64,000 nucleotides of DNA from Polaribacter tangerinus (GTDB lineage: Bacteria > Bacteroidota > Bacteroidia > Flavobacteriales > Flavobacteriaceae), in contig NZ_CP150668.1 in assembly GCF_038024095.1 (NCBI RefSeq), forward strand, positions 248,001 through 312,000, written 5' to 3'. Of this stretch, positions 45,538 through 54,570 are shown piece after piece. Below the pieces are notes generated by a model. The model did no database searches. It was not told the origin of the DNA and was given only the letters and a program-made list of their open reading frames with translations. The stretch's first letter is position 1. Each line of letters opens with the position of its first letter. The position numbers were made by a program, and so were the translations under genes.

Positions 45538-45573
45538 TAAAAAAGCTCGTTATTTCTAACGAGCTTTTTTTTA
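45538..45573 (-). terminator. Rho-independent terminator after rplI
   Basis: AGCTCGTTA (45544-45552) pairs with TAACGAGCT (45557-45565), flanked by A and T runs. It closes the ribosomal operon. Confidence 0.85.
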
Positions 45574-45589
45574 TAAACTTTGGTATATA

Positions 45590-46036
45590 CTATTCAGCTA
45601 TTACTTCAAAAGAAATATCTGCAATTACCTCTCTGTGTAATCTAACAGTAGCGTCATATTTACCTAATCTTTTTACAGAGCCACCTACAACTTTAATAAA
45701 TTTCTTATCAAGTTCTGTACCGGCTTTTGCTAAAGCTGCAGCTAAATCGATATTGTTTACAGAGCCAAATAATTTGTCTCCACTACCAGTTTTAGATGCA
45801 ATTTTAATATCATATCCTTTAATTGTTTCTGCAATTGCATTTGCATCTTCAATTAATTTTGCTTCTTTATAAGCTCTTTGCTTTAAGTTTTCTGCTAAAA
45901 CTTTTTTGGCAGAAGAAGTTGCTAAAGAGGCTTTACCTGTAGGAATTAGAAAATTTCTACCATATCCGTTTTTAACTTCTACGATATCATCTTTAAATCC
46001 TAAATTTTCTACGTCTTGTCTTAATATCAGTTCCAT
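45590..46036 (-). CDS. rplI: 50S ribosomal protein L9
   Basis: A 148-residue L9, which binds 23S rRNA near the L1 stalk. The N-terminal domain (MELILRQDVENLGFKDD, then VKNGYGRNFLIP) and the connecting helix and C-terminal domain (KLFGSVNN, V-R-L-H-R-E-V) are all present and of standard length. Last gene of the rpsF-rpsR-rplI operon, 14 bases after rpsR. Confidence 0.98.
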   Translation of the reverse strand: MELILRQDVENLGFKDDIVEVKNGYGRNFLIPTGKASLATSSAKKVLAENLKQRAYKEAKLIEDANAIAETIKGYDIKIASKTGSGDKLFGSVNNIDLAAALAKAGTELDKKFIKVVGGSVKRLGKYDATVRLHREVIADISFEVIAE

Positions 46037-46050
46037 ATTCTACCTCTTTA

Positions 46051-46347
46051 TTATTTTAACAAATCTCCAACGTAAGGCATTAAAGCCAAATGACGAGATC
46101 TTTTAATTGCTTGCGCAACTTTACGTTGATATTTTAGTGAAGTACCTGTTAAACGTCTTGGTAAAATTTTACCTTGTTCGTTTACTAAATACATTAAGAA
46201 ATCTGCATCTTTATAATCGATGTATTTGATTCCTTTTTTCTTGAATCTACAATATTTAGATTCTTTTTTTGTGTCTATATCTAATGGCGTTAAATATCTA
46301 ACGTCAGCAGATTTTCCTCCTTTTGCTTGTTGTTCTATTGTAGCCAT
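46051..46347 (-). CDS. rpsR: 30S ribosomal protein S18
   Basis: A 98-residue S18, partner of S6 on the platform of the small subunit. Core motifs: [48 protein letters not shown] split over residues 55-90. The N-terminal extension is normal for Bacteroidota. It lies three bases after rpsF. No ssb gene stands between rpsF and rpsR, unlike in many bacteria. Confidence 0.98.
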   Translation of the reverse strand: MATIEQQAKGGKSADVRYLTPLDIDTKKESKYCRFKKKGIKYIDYKDADFLMYLVNEQGKILPRRLTGTSLKYQRKVAQAIKRSRHLALMPYVGDLLK

Positions 46348-46350
46348 TAT

Positions 46351-46692
46351 TTATTTTTTTGCAGATTTAACACGTTCAGTTCTAATCTTTGCCCAGGCAG
46401 CAGCATGTTTGTCTAATTTAACAGTTAAATAACGCATAACGCTATCATCTCTTCTAAACTCTAACTCAAATGCAGCAATTTCTTCACCGGCAACTTTGTA
46501 CTCGAATAAGTGATAAAAACCACTTTTCTTTTTTTGAATTGGATAAGCTAATTTTTTTAAGCCCCAATCTTCTTTAGAAATCATTTCGGCACCTTTAGAA
46601 ACCAAATAGTCCTCAAACTTTTGTACTGTTTCCTTTATCTGAGTATCAGATAAAACGGGATTCAAAATGAAAACAGTTTCGTAATGATTCAT
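46351..46692 (-). CDS. rpsF: 30S ribosomal protein S6
   Basis: A 113-residue S6 that pairs with S18. It begins M-N-H-Y-E-T-V-F-I-L-N-P, contains WGLKKLAYPIQKKKSGFYHLFEY and RRDDSVMRYLTV, and ends in a lysine-rich tail. Standard length. First gene of the operon, with a TATATTTG promoter element 33 bases upstream. Autogenous control by S6:S18 is known in other bacteria; no such leader is evident in the short 5' region here. Confidence 0.98.
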   Translation of the reverse strand: MNHYETVFILNPVLSDTQIKETVQKFEDYLVSKGAEMISKEDWGLKKLAYPIQKKKSGFYHLFEYKVAGEEIAAFELEFRRDDSVMRYLTVKLDKHAAAWAKIRTERVKSAKK

Positions 46693-46724
46693 AATAAAAT
46701 ATTTATTGTTTAATTTTAAGGGTG

Positions 46725-46732
46725 CAAATATA
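46725..46732 (-). promoter_or_regulatory. Putative -7 promoter element of the rpsF operon
   Basis: TATATTTG on the minus strand fits TAnnTTTG exactly, with a predicted leader of about 25 nt. Confidence 0.55.
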
Positions 46733-46810
46733 GTAACTTTTTACTAATTATTAACATTTATAACTAAATGTTTTAAAACCCTTTAGCATTTTACCAATAT
46801 GTGTGTGGCG

Positions 46811-47935
46811 CTAATTTAAATCTAACCGAACTCCCATAGATATATTTCTAACTTCTGTATCTTTAAAAAGCGGATTCAAATCATATTTTAGATATAAACT
46901 AGTAGACTTATAACCTACATAAGCACTTAGTCCATAGTTTACTGTATTCATATTAAAATTGTCGTACTGAACCTCTTCTACATTCACATTGTTACTATCT
47001 AAATATTCTAAATATTGTCTGGTTCCAAGTTTAAAACCTACAAAACCTCCAAGTCCCAATCGAACAGATTGATTTGTTCTGTCTGCAACCTTTCCACTCG
47101 AATAGGTTTTATTTTTAGATAAATCCCACTCTAAATGTACTGGAAAATTCATTTGAACATGGCGTAATCTACTTTCTGAAAGTTTGTCTGCAAACACTAC
47201 TATATCTGTAACTGTACCGTTTTTAACATGAAACTGATTGTTTTCTAAACGTAAATTATTCCACAAAAAAGAAATACCATACTTAAAATATAACGAAGAT
47301 GGCTTTGGAGAAATTCTGGTTTTCCATGTAAAACCTAATTCATAAAAACGAGATCGCCAAAACTGATATTCTGAATTATTTAATGAAGAAAAATTGTTGT
47401 CGTTCAAAACATTATTTACACCCATTGCAAAAACAAATTGGCTGGTGGTTTTATTCTTTAGTTTAAAATTCTTCACTTTTTTTATATCACTTATATCTTC
47501 CTCAAAGTCGTCAACTTCAAGTTCATCATCCGAATCACTAACAGAAAAGCGGAATTTTTTATTTCCAACCGAAAAAGAGTTTACTTCCTCCTTATTATCT
47601 GCAACACTTTCAGAATTTTTAATTTTTCCGTTTATTTTATCTTGAACTAATTGTTGCAGCAATTTTTCTTGTTCACTTACCTTTACTTCTATTTGCTTTG
47701 CATGGTAACTAGCAAGCTCTTGCTTTAAAATTGTTGCTGTTGCTTCTGTTATTTCGCCGTTTTTTAAACGTTTTTCAACCTGTAATATTTTTACTTTCAA
47801 AGAATCTTTTTGAGATTTTGTGATTTGCTCTATTTTCTTAGAAATTTTTACTACTTCTTTTTCAAATTTTTTTTGTTCTTGCGCTACTAGAGATATAGTT
47901 GCTATCAATAATACAAATAAGATATTTTTTTTCAT
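46811..47935 (-). CDS. Outer-membrane beta-barrel protein with coiled-coil N-terminus
   Basis: A 374-residue protein from the ATG that starts a clear signal peptide (MKKNILFVLLIATISLVAQ). The mature N-terminus (about 20-105) is a lysine/glutamate-rich coiled coil, then an acidic linker (about 120-145), then alternating hydrophobic strands rich in aromatics (about 155-374) of a small porin-like barrel ending in V-R-L-D-L-N. An upstream in-frame ATG at 47977 would overlap the anti-sigma gene but would bury the signal peptide. It is the third gene of the sigma/anti-sigma operon and so may be its sensor or main target; no close family is recognised. Confidence 0.7.
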   Translation of the reverse strand: MKKNILFVLLIATISLVAQEQKKFEKEVVKISKKIEQITKSQKDSLKVKILQVEKRLKNGEITEATATILKQELASYHAKQIEVKVSEQEKLLQQLVQDKINGKIKNSESVADNKEEVNSFSVGNKKFRFSVSDSDDELEVDDFEEDISDIKKVKNFKLKNKTTSQFVFAMGVNNVLNDNNFSSLNNSEYQFWRSRFYELGFTWKTRISPKPSSLYFKYGISFLWNNLRLENNQFHVKNGTVTDIVVFADKLSESRLRHVQMNFPVHLEWDLSKNKTYSSGKVADRTNQSVRLGLGGFVGFKLGTRQYLEYLDSNNVNVEEVQYDNFNMNTVNYGLSAYVGYKSTSLYLKYDLNPLFKDTEVRNISMGVRLDLN

Positions 47936-47969
47936 TATGATACTGTTTTTAAATAATGGATTTTGGTTT

Positions 47970-48773
47970 TTAATCATTTCTACTTACAATGGCCGTTGCA
48001 ATATCGTTTACTCTCCTTTTTAATGTCTTTAAAAAGTTATTTTTAAAAAAATCGTCGTCAATACTTCGTTCTACTTCCGCTAAAATTACTTTAGGATTTA
48101 CTTTCAAATTTGTTTTTTCTAACTCTTTTTTTATGGTATTCTCTAATTGCTCTCTAGAAGTATTGTGCTTGGTATAAAGCGCTTTTATTTTATTTTCAGG
48201 CTCCGAAACAGCCGCCAATAATGCAGCACTACTTACCTGAATTCTAGAGGTGCTTTTTATGTTTTTGTGCAAATTAGAATCCTTAAGTTTCAACGGAGCT
48301 TCCGACATACTTTTATCATTCTTTTCTAATTTACTATTGATATGTTTTTCAGTAACATTCACTGTTTCAGCAATCGTTAGCGTTTTGATGTTTCTTTTAA
48401 AATCTTGCTTACTTTTAGAACCTTCCTTTTTTGTATCAGATGCTATAATTTCAACTTTTTCTTCTGTGAAACCTACAACTTCACTTTCTTGTATAGGCAA
48501 ACTTTGTTTAATTATTTTTTCTGTATTTTCTAATACTATTAACTCTTTTATGGGTTGTTTAAATTGTTTTTTATTTTCATATGAAAAAAAGTAACCGCCA
48601 ACTGCTATAAAAAGTGCTAAACTTGCAGCTACCGATACATATAGCAACCACGGTTTTTTCTTATTATAAGGGTGTTCGTCTAATTTATCTGACAGTCTTT
48701 GCCATGATGAATCCGCAGGTTTTATAGTTCTTTTTTCGAACTTTTCTTGTAAATAATTCTTAGTTTTTTTCAT
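47970..48773 (-). CDS. Putative anti-sigma factor, single-pass membrane protein
   Basis: A 267-residue protein with a short cytoplasmic part (about 1-45, containing F-E-x-R-x-I-K-P-A-D-S-S-W-Q-R-L-S-D-K-L-D) and one transmembrane helix (about 46-65), then a long charged periplasmic region. The N-terminal wording is that of flavobacterial anti-sigma factors paired with ECF sigma factors. It overlaps the sigma gene by about 14-20 bases, depending on which of two close ATGs is used. No zinc-binding ASD motif is evident. The periplasmic region has no recognised domain. Confidence 0.72.
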   Translation of the reverse strand: MKKTKNYLQEKFEKRTIKPADSSWQRLSDKLDEHPYNKKKPWLLYVSVAASLALFIAVGGYFFSYENKKQFKQPIKELIVLENTEKIIKQSLPIQESEVVGFTEEKVEIIASDTKKEGSKSKQDFKRNIKTLTIAETVNVTEKHINSKLEKNDKSMSEAPLKLKDSNLHKNIKSTSRIQVSSAALLAAVSEPENKIKALYTKHNTSREQLENTIKKELEKTNLKVNPKVILAEVERSIDDDFFKNNFLKTLKRRVNDIATAIVSRND

Positions 48774-49317
48774 GAACAATGGTATTCAATTTTAAATAAT
48801 TTTCTTGCAACAACTTGCGCGCTTTAAATAATTGAGATTTAGAAGTACTTACCGATATACCCAATTTTTCTGCTATTTCTGTATGCTTAAAACCTTCTAT
48901 AGCAAATAAATTAAAAACTATTTTATAGCCATTTGGTAAATTATCAATTAGTTGTTGTATTTCATCAACAGTAGAATTTTCTAAATTTATAGTTGCCATA
49001 TCGTTAAAAGAAAACTCTTCATCCGTATACTCAATTACACTTTTCTTTCTAAGGTATGAAATACACGTATTTATAACAATCCTTCGAATCCAACCTTCAA
49101 AATTTCCCTGATGTTTAAAAGTATGCAAATGAGTAAAAACCTTAAAAAATCCCTCTAATAGTAAATCTTCTGCATGATGAATATCTTTAACATATTGCCT
49201 ACAAACTCCCAACATTTTTGGAGAATACGTGTTAAAAATTTCTTTTTGAGCTTCTCGATTGTTGTCTACAGCCTTCTTAATAAGCCCTTTTTCTGTATGT
49301 AATTTTATAATTTTCAA
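48760..49317 (-). CDS. ECF RNA polymerase sigma-70 factor
   Basis: A 185-residue ECF sigma factor. Region 2 (about 25-95) shows YSPKMLGVCRQYV, HHAEDLLLEGFFKVF and FEGWIRRIVINTCISYLR; region 4 (about 125-175) shows GYKIVFNLFAIEGFKHTEIAEKLGIS with SVSTSKSQLFKARKLL, the -35-binding helix. Regulated by the overlapping anti-sigma gene. The signal sensed and the regulon are unknown. A TATATTTG element upstream suggests housekeeping transcription of the operon. Confidence 0.92.
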   Translation of the reverse strand: MKIIKLHTEKGLIKKAVDNNREAQKEIFNTYSPKMLGVCRQYVKDIHHAEDLLLEGFFKVFTHLHTFKHQGNFEGWIRRIVINTCISYLRKKSVIEYTDEEFSFNDMATINLENSTVDEIQQLIDNLPNGYKIVFNLFAIEGFKHTEIAEKLGISVSTSKSQLFKARKLLQENYLKLNTIVHEKN

Positions 49318-49345
49318 ACGTTTTTATTCTGTTTTATAAGCGCTA

Positions 49346-49353
49346 CAAATATA
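49346..49353 (-). promoter_or_regulatory. Putative -7 promoter element of the sigma factor operon
   Basis: TATATTTG on the minus strand fits TAnnTTTG, with a leader of about 22 nt to the sigma gene start. Confidence 0.5.
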
Positions 49354-49471
49354 AAGACTCTTAAAGTACTATAAAGGTTGCCTGCCAATTAGATTATTTT
49401 TTTAAAACACTATTTTAATTTTATTATCGGCATAAATTTTGATACTTTTATAGATGAATTTATGCTGAATT

Positions 49472-51109
49472 ATGAAAAAAATTTTATGTTGCCTTGTACT
49501 TTTATCTTTTGGACAATTAAGCTCTCAAAACTTCGAAAAAAAAGATATAAAAACAATAGTTGGAGTTGTCTTATACAACAATAATCCACTACCAAATGTA
49601 TTGGTTTCAAATACTGAAAAAACAGTTCTAACCAATAACAAAGGTTTCTATAATATTACCGCTAAATCTGGTGACTTTTTAGAATATAAACATGCTGGCT
49701 TTAGAACAGTATCTATTCTTATAGAAGATATAACCGCTACATTAAACATAGATATGGAACCTAGTTTTAAAGTTCCTAATGTAAATAGACCAGAAATTTT
49801 AAAACTTGGAAGAAGCACTGTTGGAGATGAATATCCTGATTTTGATATCATTACCATTGATAAAGATAAACTTAATAAAGAGGCGATTACACTAACTAAT
49901 GCAATTTTAGAAAAAGTACCTCTCTTTTTCTCTAGAATCAATAATTTTAACGAACCCGTAATATACCTGAAAGGAAAAGAGTTGAATGGTCCGGTTCTGT
50001 GGGAAATTGATGGCAATATCTACGATTTACCTTTACCGATAGATTTAAACGACATAGAAAAGATTTTAATTGTAAACATGAAGTCGGATCGCTGTATTAT
50101 TAAGGTATCAACTAATTTAAATTACAAAAAAATTAAAGGATTTGATGTAAATAATTATTATTTTACTAATGACGAGTATTATAATGATGATGCCACTCCT
50201 TATGAAGAAATTAAAAAAGACACGCCAAGCTATTTAAACGCTTATAAAAACGCTCTTACTATAAATGAAGCCATAACTATTTACAAAAAACAATATGATG
50301 AGTGTAAAGATTTTACCAACTTTCACTTTAATGTTTATAATTTCTTAGTCAAAAAATTTAACGCTCCTATTAAATTACTCAATGTTTTAAATGATTTTGA
50401 AAATTTTTCTAAAAGCAATGTAGAAAACCTAAAAGCACTTGCTTATATGTACGACGAATTAAACCTACCAACAAAAGCTTCAGAAATTTATAAAAAAATT
50501 GCAAATGAAAGTCCAAATAGTAGGCAAGCATACAGAGATTTAGCAAACACCTATTTATCTTTGAAAGATTACAAAAATTTCTGGAAAATATACAATTATT
50601 ATATAGAAAAAGGATTTGAGATAGACCAAAGTGATATCGGAGAAATTATTGCCTCTGAAATTATTTCTGCCTTTAATAAAGATGAAAATAACGATAGTAC
50701 TCCAAGAAAAATTAAAATTAAAAATCCTATTAAAAATACCGAAAGTGATGTTCGTTTGGTATTTGAATGGAACACTTCTGAAGCAGAGTTTAGTATTGAA
50801 TTTGTAAATACTTTCGATCAAGTATACACATTAGAAAACTCATTAAAAATAAATGAAGCTCTAATTATCGATCAAAAAAATAGAGGATATAATTCGAAAG
50901 AGGTGTTTATAGAAAATTTAGATACAGCACCCATTTTAGTGAATTTTACTTATTTTGGAAACAAGCAGTATAAACCAACATTTCTTAAAGTAACCCGTTA
51001 TTTAAATTGGGGCAAACCCAATGAAATAAAAAAAATACATGTTTTTGAATTTAATACGAAGAACATAAAAACACAACTTTTTAAGCTAAATAAAAAAATG
51101 CTTGATTAA
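49472..51109 (+). CDS. Secreted protein with carboxypeptidase-D-like domain, plug-like segment and TPR repeats
   Basis: A 545-residue exported protein with signal peptide (about 1-19). Domains in order: a carboxypeptidase-regulatory-like fold (about 28-95; IVGVVLYNNNPLPNVLVS, TNNKGFYNI), a segment like the TonB-dependent receptor plug (about 120-205; LNGPVLWEIDGNIYD, DIEKILIV), TPR helices (about 250-400) and a C-terminal beta-rich region. This resembles the front of a SusC-like receptor but no 22-strand barrel follows. Function is unknown; a periplasmic partner or scaffold is possible. Divergent from the sigma operon. Confidence 0.65.
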   Translation: MKKILCCLVLLSFGQLSSQNFEKKDIKTIVGVVLYNNNPLPNVLVSNTEKTVLTNNKGFYNITAKSGDFLEYKHAGFRTVSILIEDITATLNIDMEPSFKVPNVNRPEILKLGRSTVGDEYPDFDIITIDKDKLNKEAITLTNAILEKVPLFFSRINNFNEPVIYLKGKELNGPVLWEIDGNIYDLPLPIDLNDIEKILIVNMKSDRCIIKVSTNLNYKKIKGFDVNNYYFTNDEYYNDDATPYEEIKKDTPSYLNAYKNALTINEAITIYKKQYDECKDFTNFHFNVYNFLVKKFNAPIKLLNVLNDFENFSKSNVENLKALAYMYDELNLPTKASEIYKKIANESPNSRQAYRDLANTYLSLKDYKNFWKIYNYYIEKGFEIDQSDIGEIIASEIISAFNKDENNDSTPRKIKIKNPIKNTESDVRLVFEWNTSEAEFSIEFVNTFDQVYTLENSLKINEALIIDQKNRGYNSKEVFIENLDTAPILVNFTYFGNKQYKPTFLKVTRYLNWGKPNEIKKIHVFEFNTKNIKTQLFKLNKKMLD

Positions 51110-51160
51110 TTAAATGATTCAAAAACTCTTGGGCATCAAAGAAATTGAAATAGTAAAAAA

Positions 51161-51490
51161 CTATTTATTTTCTTTTTCTATCACTATTTCTCGAATATAC
51201 AAAAACAGTGGAAAAGTAAAAGCTACTGCAACTAAAAAAGTAAGTGGTATGAGCAACCACCACCTTTTAATTTTTAATCTTTTCGATTCGAAATACAAGA
51301 AAACAAAAAAAGTTAGCACAACTACCAACAAATCTGCTCCATAAGATTTACCTGGTAAAGATGATTCTGCAGTTTTAAAAAAATTTAAAAAACTTGCATT
51401 TTCAACTGTCAAAAAATATTGAATATTATAAAACCACGTATAACAAAGCCCTAAAATTGACAGTCCTAAAAAAATATGTTTTCTCTTCAT
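51161..51490 (-). CDS. DUF2834 membrane protein
   Basis: A 109-residue protein with three hydrophobic helices. It matches the DUF2834 layout: L-G-L-C-Y-T-W-F-Y-N-I-Q-Y-F in helix 1, DLLVVVLTFFVFLYFESKRL, and WWLLIPLTFLVAVAFTFP followed by LFLYIRE. Function of this family is not known. The start is taken at the second ATG because residues M-H-R-N-I-H are unlike family members. It lies between parC and a convergent gene, transcribed in the parC direction. Confidence 0.75.
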   Translation of the reverse strand: MKRKHIFLGLSILGLCYTWFYNIQYFLTVENASFLNFFKTAESSLPGKSYGADLLVVVLTFFVFLYFESKRLKIKRWWLLIPLTFLVAVAFTFPLFLYIREIVIEKENK

Positions 51491-51549
51491 ATGAATGTTT
51501 CTATGCAAAAGATTAAAAAATATCAGTTATTTCTAACTATAAAATAGTT

Positions 51550-54312
51550 TTAAAATAGCTTAGTTTGATTTTCGTCATCGCGCTTCTTTTCTTCAGCTTT
51601 TTTCCTTGCAATAGACTTTTGCAGAGCTATTTTTGCTTTCTCTTCGGCAGACAGCTCTTCTAAAACTGGCTTGTTAGCTACAACTTCAGGCACTTCTATT
51701 GGTAATTTATCTGTGCTAGTATCTGCAAGTAACTTTTCATCTTTTGTATTGTTATCACTGGGTTCTTCAACCTCTTCATAAGGTAAAGACTCTAACAAAT
51801 TTACTTGTTTTATTTTTTCTGTAGTCAGTTGATTTCCTTGAGCTTTTATACCTTTAATAGCTATAAAATCTTCAAAATTTACAACTTCATTTTCTAGGCT
51901 TCTTTTAGAAAACTGTACCTCTGCTATTGGTCTGTAATCGGTAGCTATAATTTCTAATTGCGATTTTGGGTGCTCAGAAATAAACTCTTCTTCCTTATCG
52001 GTAGTTTCTATTAAAAAGCGCTTTACAAAATAACGTTCTTTTTCTCCATCGTAATAAATTGCAGAAATAGGCTTTTTGGGCTGCCATTTTTCTAAAACAA
52101 TCATATCATCTTCAAAATGCATCGCTAAATCTGGTTTTACAGCTTTCGCTTTTCCAGATTGTGTAATTATAAGTAATTTATCCTCTGCTCTAAATTCTCC
52201 TAATAACTCACCTCTATCATCAACATTTAATCTTTGTACAGTATCGTCGAACCAAATTTTTCTTGGTTTTAAAGTCGAAACACCTTCCGACTTAAAATCG
52301 ATACTTTTTATAGCATACTTAGTTATAGTATTACCTCGAACTGCTCTACCTTTTACAGCCAAATCTGCAAAATCAATATCCCATTTTAACTTCTTTATAC
52401 TACCAACTGCCCTTAAGTTTACCGATACTACCTCAGCTTCTCCGTTTAAATTTGCACTAAAATAATGAACAATAGAACCTTTTTTTCCGTTAGTTAAATC
52501 GTATTCTTTATCTCTAGTTACAGAGGTTACATTAAAACGCTTCATGTAAGAAGGTCCTTTTGCCCCATCTCTATACATATAATTGTAAACCGTTCTTTTA
52601 TCTTTCTTTTTAAATACTGCAACGTGAATAATGTCTTTGCCAACAAAAGTTTTAGTATCTACTTTTGTAACCATCATCCCTCCATCTTTTCTAAAAATAA
52701 TAATATCATCTATATCCGAACAATCACAAACAAATTCATCACGTTTAAGAGAAGTTCCTATAAAACCTTCTGCCCTATTCACGTAAAGTTTGGTATTGTT
52801 CATAGCTACTTTAGAAGCAACAATATCATCAAAAATTCTTATTTCTGTTCTACGTTCTTTTCCTTTTCCGTAAGTGTCTTTTAAACGTTTAAAATAATCA
52901 ATAGCAAAGTCTACCAAATTGGCCAAATTATTTTTTACGGTAGCTATTTTATCTTCTAAGCCTTCTATAAACTGTTTGGCCTTATCAATATCAAATTTAG
53001 ATATTTTTTTAATCCTTATTTCTGTTAACCTTGTAATATCTTCTACAGTAATAGCCCTTTTAAGATGCTTTATGTGAGGCTGTAAACCTTTATCTATTGC
53101 AGCAATAACACCATCCCAAGTTTCTTCTTCTTCAATATCTCTATAAATTCTATTTTCAATAAAAATTCGCTCTAACGAAGAAAAATGCCACTGTTCTTCT
53201 AACTCGTCTAACTGAATTTCTAATTCCTTTTTCAGCAGTTCAACAGTTAAATCTGTAGAGTGTTTTAACAGTTCAGAAACTCCTAAAAAAACCGGTTTAT
53301 TTTCTTGAATTGTACAACACAGTGGAGAAATTGAATTTTCACAATTGGTAAAAGCATATAATGCATCTATTGTTTTATCAGGAGATACATTAGGTGGTAA
53401 ATGAACTAATATTTCTACTTCTGCGGCAGTGTTATCTTCTATTTTTTTAATTTTAATCTTTCCCTTTTCATTAGCCTTAATAATACTGTCTATTAAGGTA
53501 GATGTTGTGGTACCAAAAGGAATTTCCGTAATAACTAATGTTTTTTTGTCTAGTTGAGATATTTTAGCACGTATTCTAACCTTACCTCCTCTTTTACCAT
53601 CATTATAGTTTGTAAAATCTGCAATTCCACCTGTTAAAAAATCGGGAACAATTTTAAAACTTCTTCCTTTTAAATATTTAATAGAGGCATCTATTAACTC
53701 TACAAAATTATGAGGTAATATTTTTGTAGACAAACCAACTGCAATACCTTCTGCTCCTTGTGCTAATAAAAGCGGGAATTTTACAGGTAAATCTATCGGC
53801 TCTTTTCTTCTACCATCATAAGACATTTTCCAGTCGGTAGTTTTTGGATTAAAAACAACGTCTAGTGCAAATTTAGACAAGCGCGCCTCAATGTATCTAG
53901 ATGCTGCTGCTCTGTCTCCTGTTAAAATGTTTCCCCAGTTTCCTTGCATGTCAATTAGCAATTCTTTCTGACCAATTTGCACCATCGCATCAGCAATAGA
54001 AGCGTCGCCATGAGGATGATACTGCATTGTATGACCAACAATGTTAGCTACTTTGTTGTAACGCCCATCATCTAAATCTTTCATAGAATGCATTATTCTA
54101 CGCTGCACAGGCTTCAAACCGTCTTCTAAAGAGGGTACTGCTCTTTCTAAAATTACATAAGATGCATAATCTAAAAACCACTCTTTGTACATTCCTGTAA
54201 CCCTAGTAATGGTTTCTTCTTGGGCAGAATCTGCCAGATTATCTGAATCTAAATTCTCATTTAAATTTGTTAATTCTTCCTCGTGCTCGTTTCCGTTAAT
54301 TTCTTCACTCAT
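51550..54312 (-). CDS. parC: DNA topoisomerase IV subunit A (ParC/GyrA family)
   Basis: A 920-residue type IIA topoisomerase A subunit. N-terminal breakage-reunion domain with DYASYVILERAVPSLEDGLKPVQRRI split over residues 49-75, the catalytic tyrosine in RAAASRYIEARL (near residue 137), and a C-terminal beta-propeller region (about 530-800). A Lys/Glu-rich tail (about 805-920) ending in T-K-L-F extends it beyond typical ParC. Paired with parE upstream; a structured RNA element lies between them. GyrA is normally encoded elsewhere in these genomes. Confidence 0.9.
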   Translation of the reverse strand: MSEEINGNEHEEELTNLNENLDSDNLADSAQEETITRVTGMYKEWFLDYASYVILERAVPSLEDGLKPVQRRIMHSMKDLDDGRYNKVANIVGHTMQYHPHGDASIADAMVQIGQKELLIDMQGNWGNILTGDRAAASRYIEARLSKFALDVVFNPKTTDWKMSYDGRRKEPIDLPVKFPLLLAQGAEGIAVGLSTKILPHNFVELIDASIKYLKGRSFKIVPDFLTGGIADFTNYNDGKRGGKVRIRAKISQLDKKTLVITEIPFGTTTSTLIDSIIKANEKGKIKIKKIEDNTAAEVEILVHLPPNVSPDKTIDALYAFTNCENSISPLCCTIQENKPVFLGVSELLKHSTDLTVELLKKELEIQLDELEEQWHFSSLERIFIENRIYRDIEEEETWDGVIAAIDKGLQPHIKHLKRAITVEDITRLTEIRIKKISKFDIDKAKQFIEGLEDKIATVKNNLANLVDFAIDYFKRLKDTYGKGKERRTEIRIFDDIVASKVAMNNTKLYVNRAEGFIGTSLKRDEFVCDCSDIDDIIIFRKDGGMMVTKVDTKTFVGKDIIHVAVFKKKDKRTVYNYMYRDGAKGPSYMKRFNVTSVTRDKEYDLTNGKKGSIVHYFSANLNGEAEVVSVNLRAVGSIKKLKWDIDFADLAVKGRAVRGNTITKYAIKSIDFKSEGVSTLKPRKIWFDDTVQRLNVDDRGELLGEFRAEDKLLIITQSGKAKAVKPDLAMHFEDDMIVLEKWQPKKPISAIYYDGEKERYFVKRFLIETTDKEEEFISEHPKSQLEIIATDYRPIAEVQFSKRSLENEVVNFEDFIAIKGIKAQGNQLTTEKIKQVNLLESLPYEEVEEPSDNNTKDEKLLADTSTDKLPIEVPEVVANKPVLEELSAEEKAKIALQKSIARKKAEEKKRDDENQTKLF

Positions 54313-54364
54313 GCTTTTAAACGTCTAATTATTTAATCGTTTAACTTATGTATTTCTTTATTTT

Positions 54365-54484
54365 GGCGTTTCCTAAAGGTCGGGCTTTACACTACAATCT
54401 TTTTATTTATTTCGAAACTCCACGTAAAAAGACGTGGAACTCGAACTAATGATAAAAAGGATTTTCGTTTCAATCCCTAACGCA
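54365..54484 (-). ncRNA. Structured RNA element (Flavo-1-like), copy B, between parE and parC
   Basis: On the minus strand it starts with GCGTTAGGGATTGAAACG (54484-54467), has a hairpin CCACGTC-TTTTT-ACGTGG type stem (around 54423-54437), then the block TGTAGTGTAAAGCCCG and ends in AACGCC (54370-54365), the terminal GCGTT pairing with AACGC. These conserved ends and blocks match copy A before lpdA, while the middle differs. It fits the same RNA family. Located 80-258 bases after parE and 52 bases before parC, it may be part of the parEC transcript. Confidence 0.5.
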
Positions 54485-54570
54485 CTATTTTGCCAAGTTC
54501 TTCACTTACTAAAACCTCTTTTTTACGATTGCGAACTTAGACTTTCATTTATTTAGCAATATGCAGTAGA

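Noticed and set aside
51114..51344. 76-codon open frame on the plus strand after the TPR-repeat gene
   Set aside because: It is the opposite strand of the DUF2834 gene, which has a recognisable family pattern; no support for coding.
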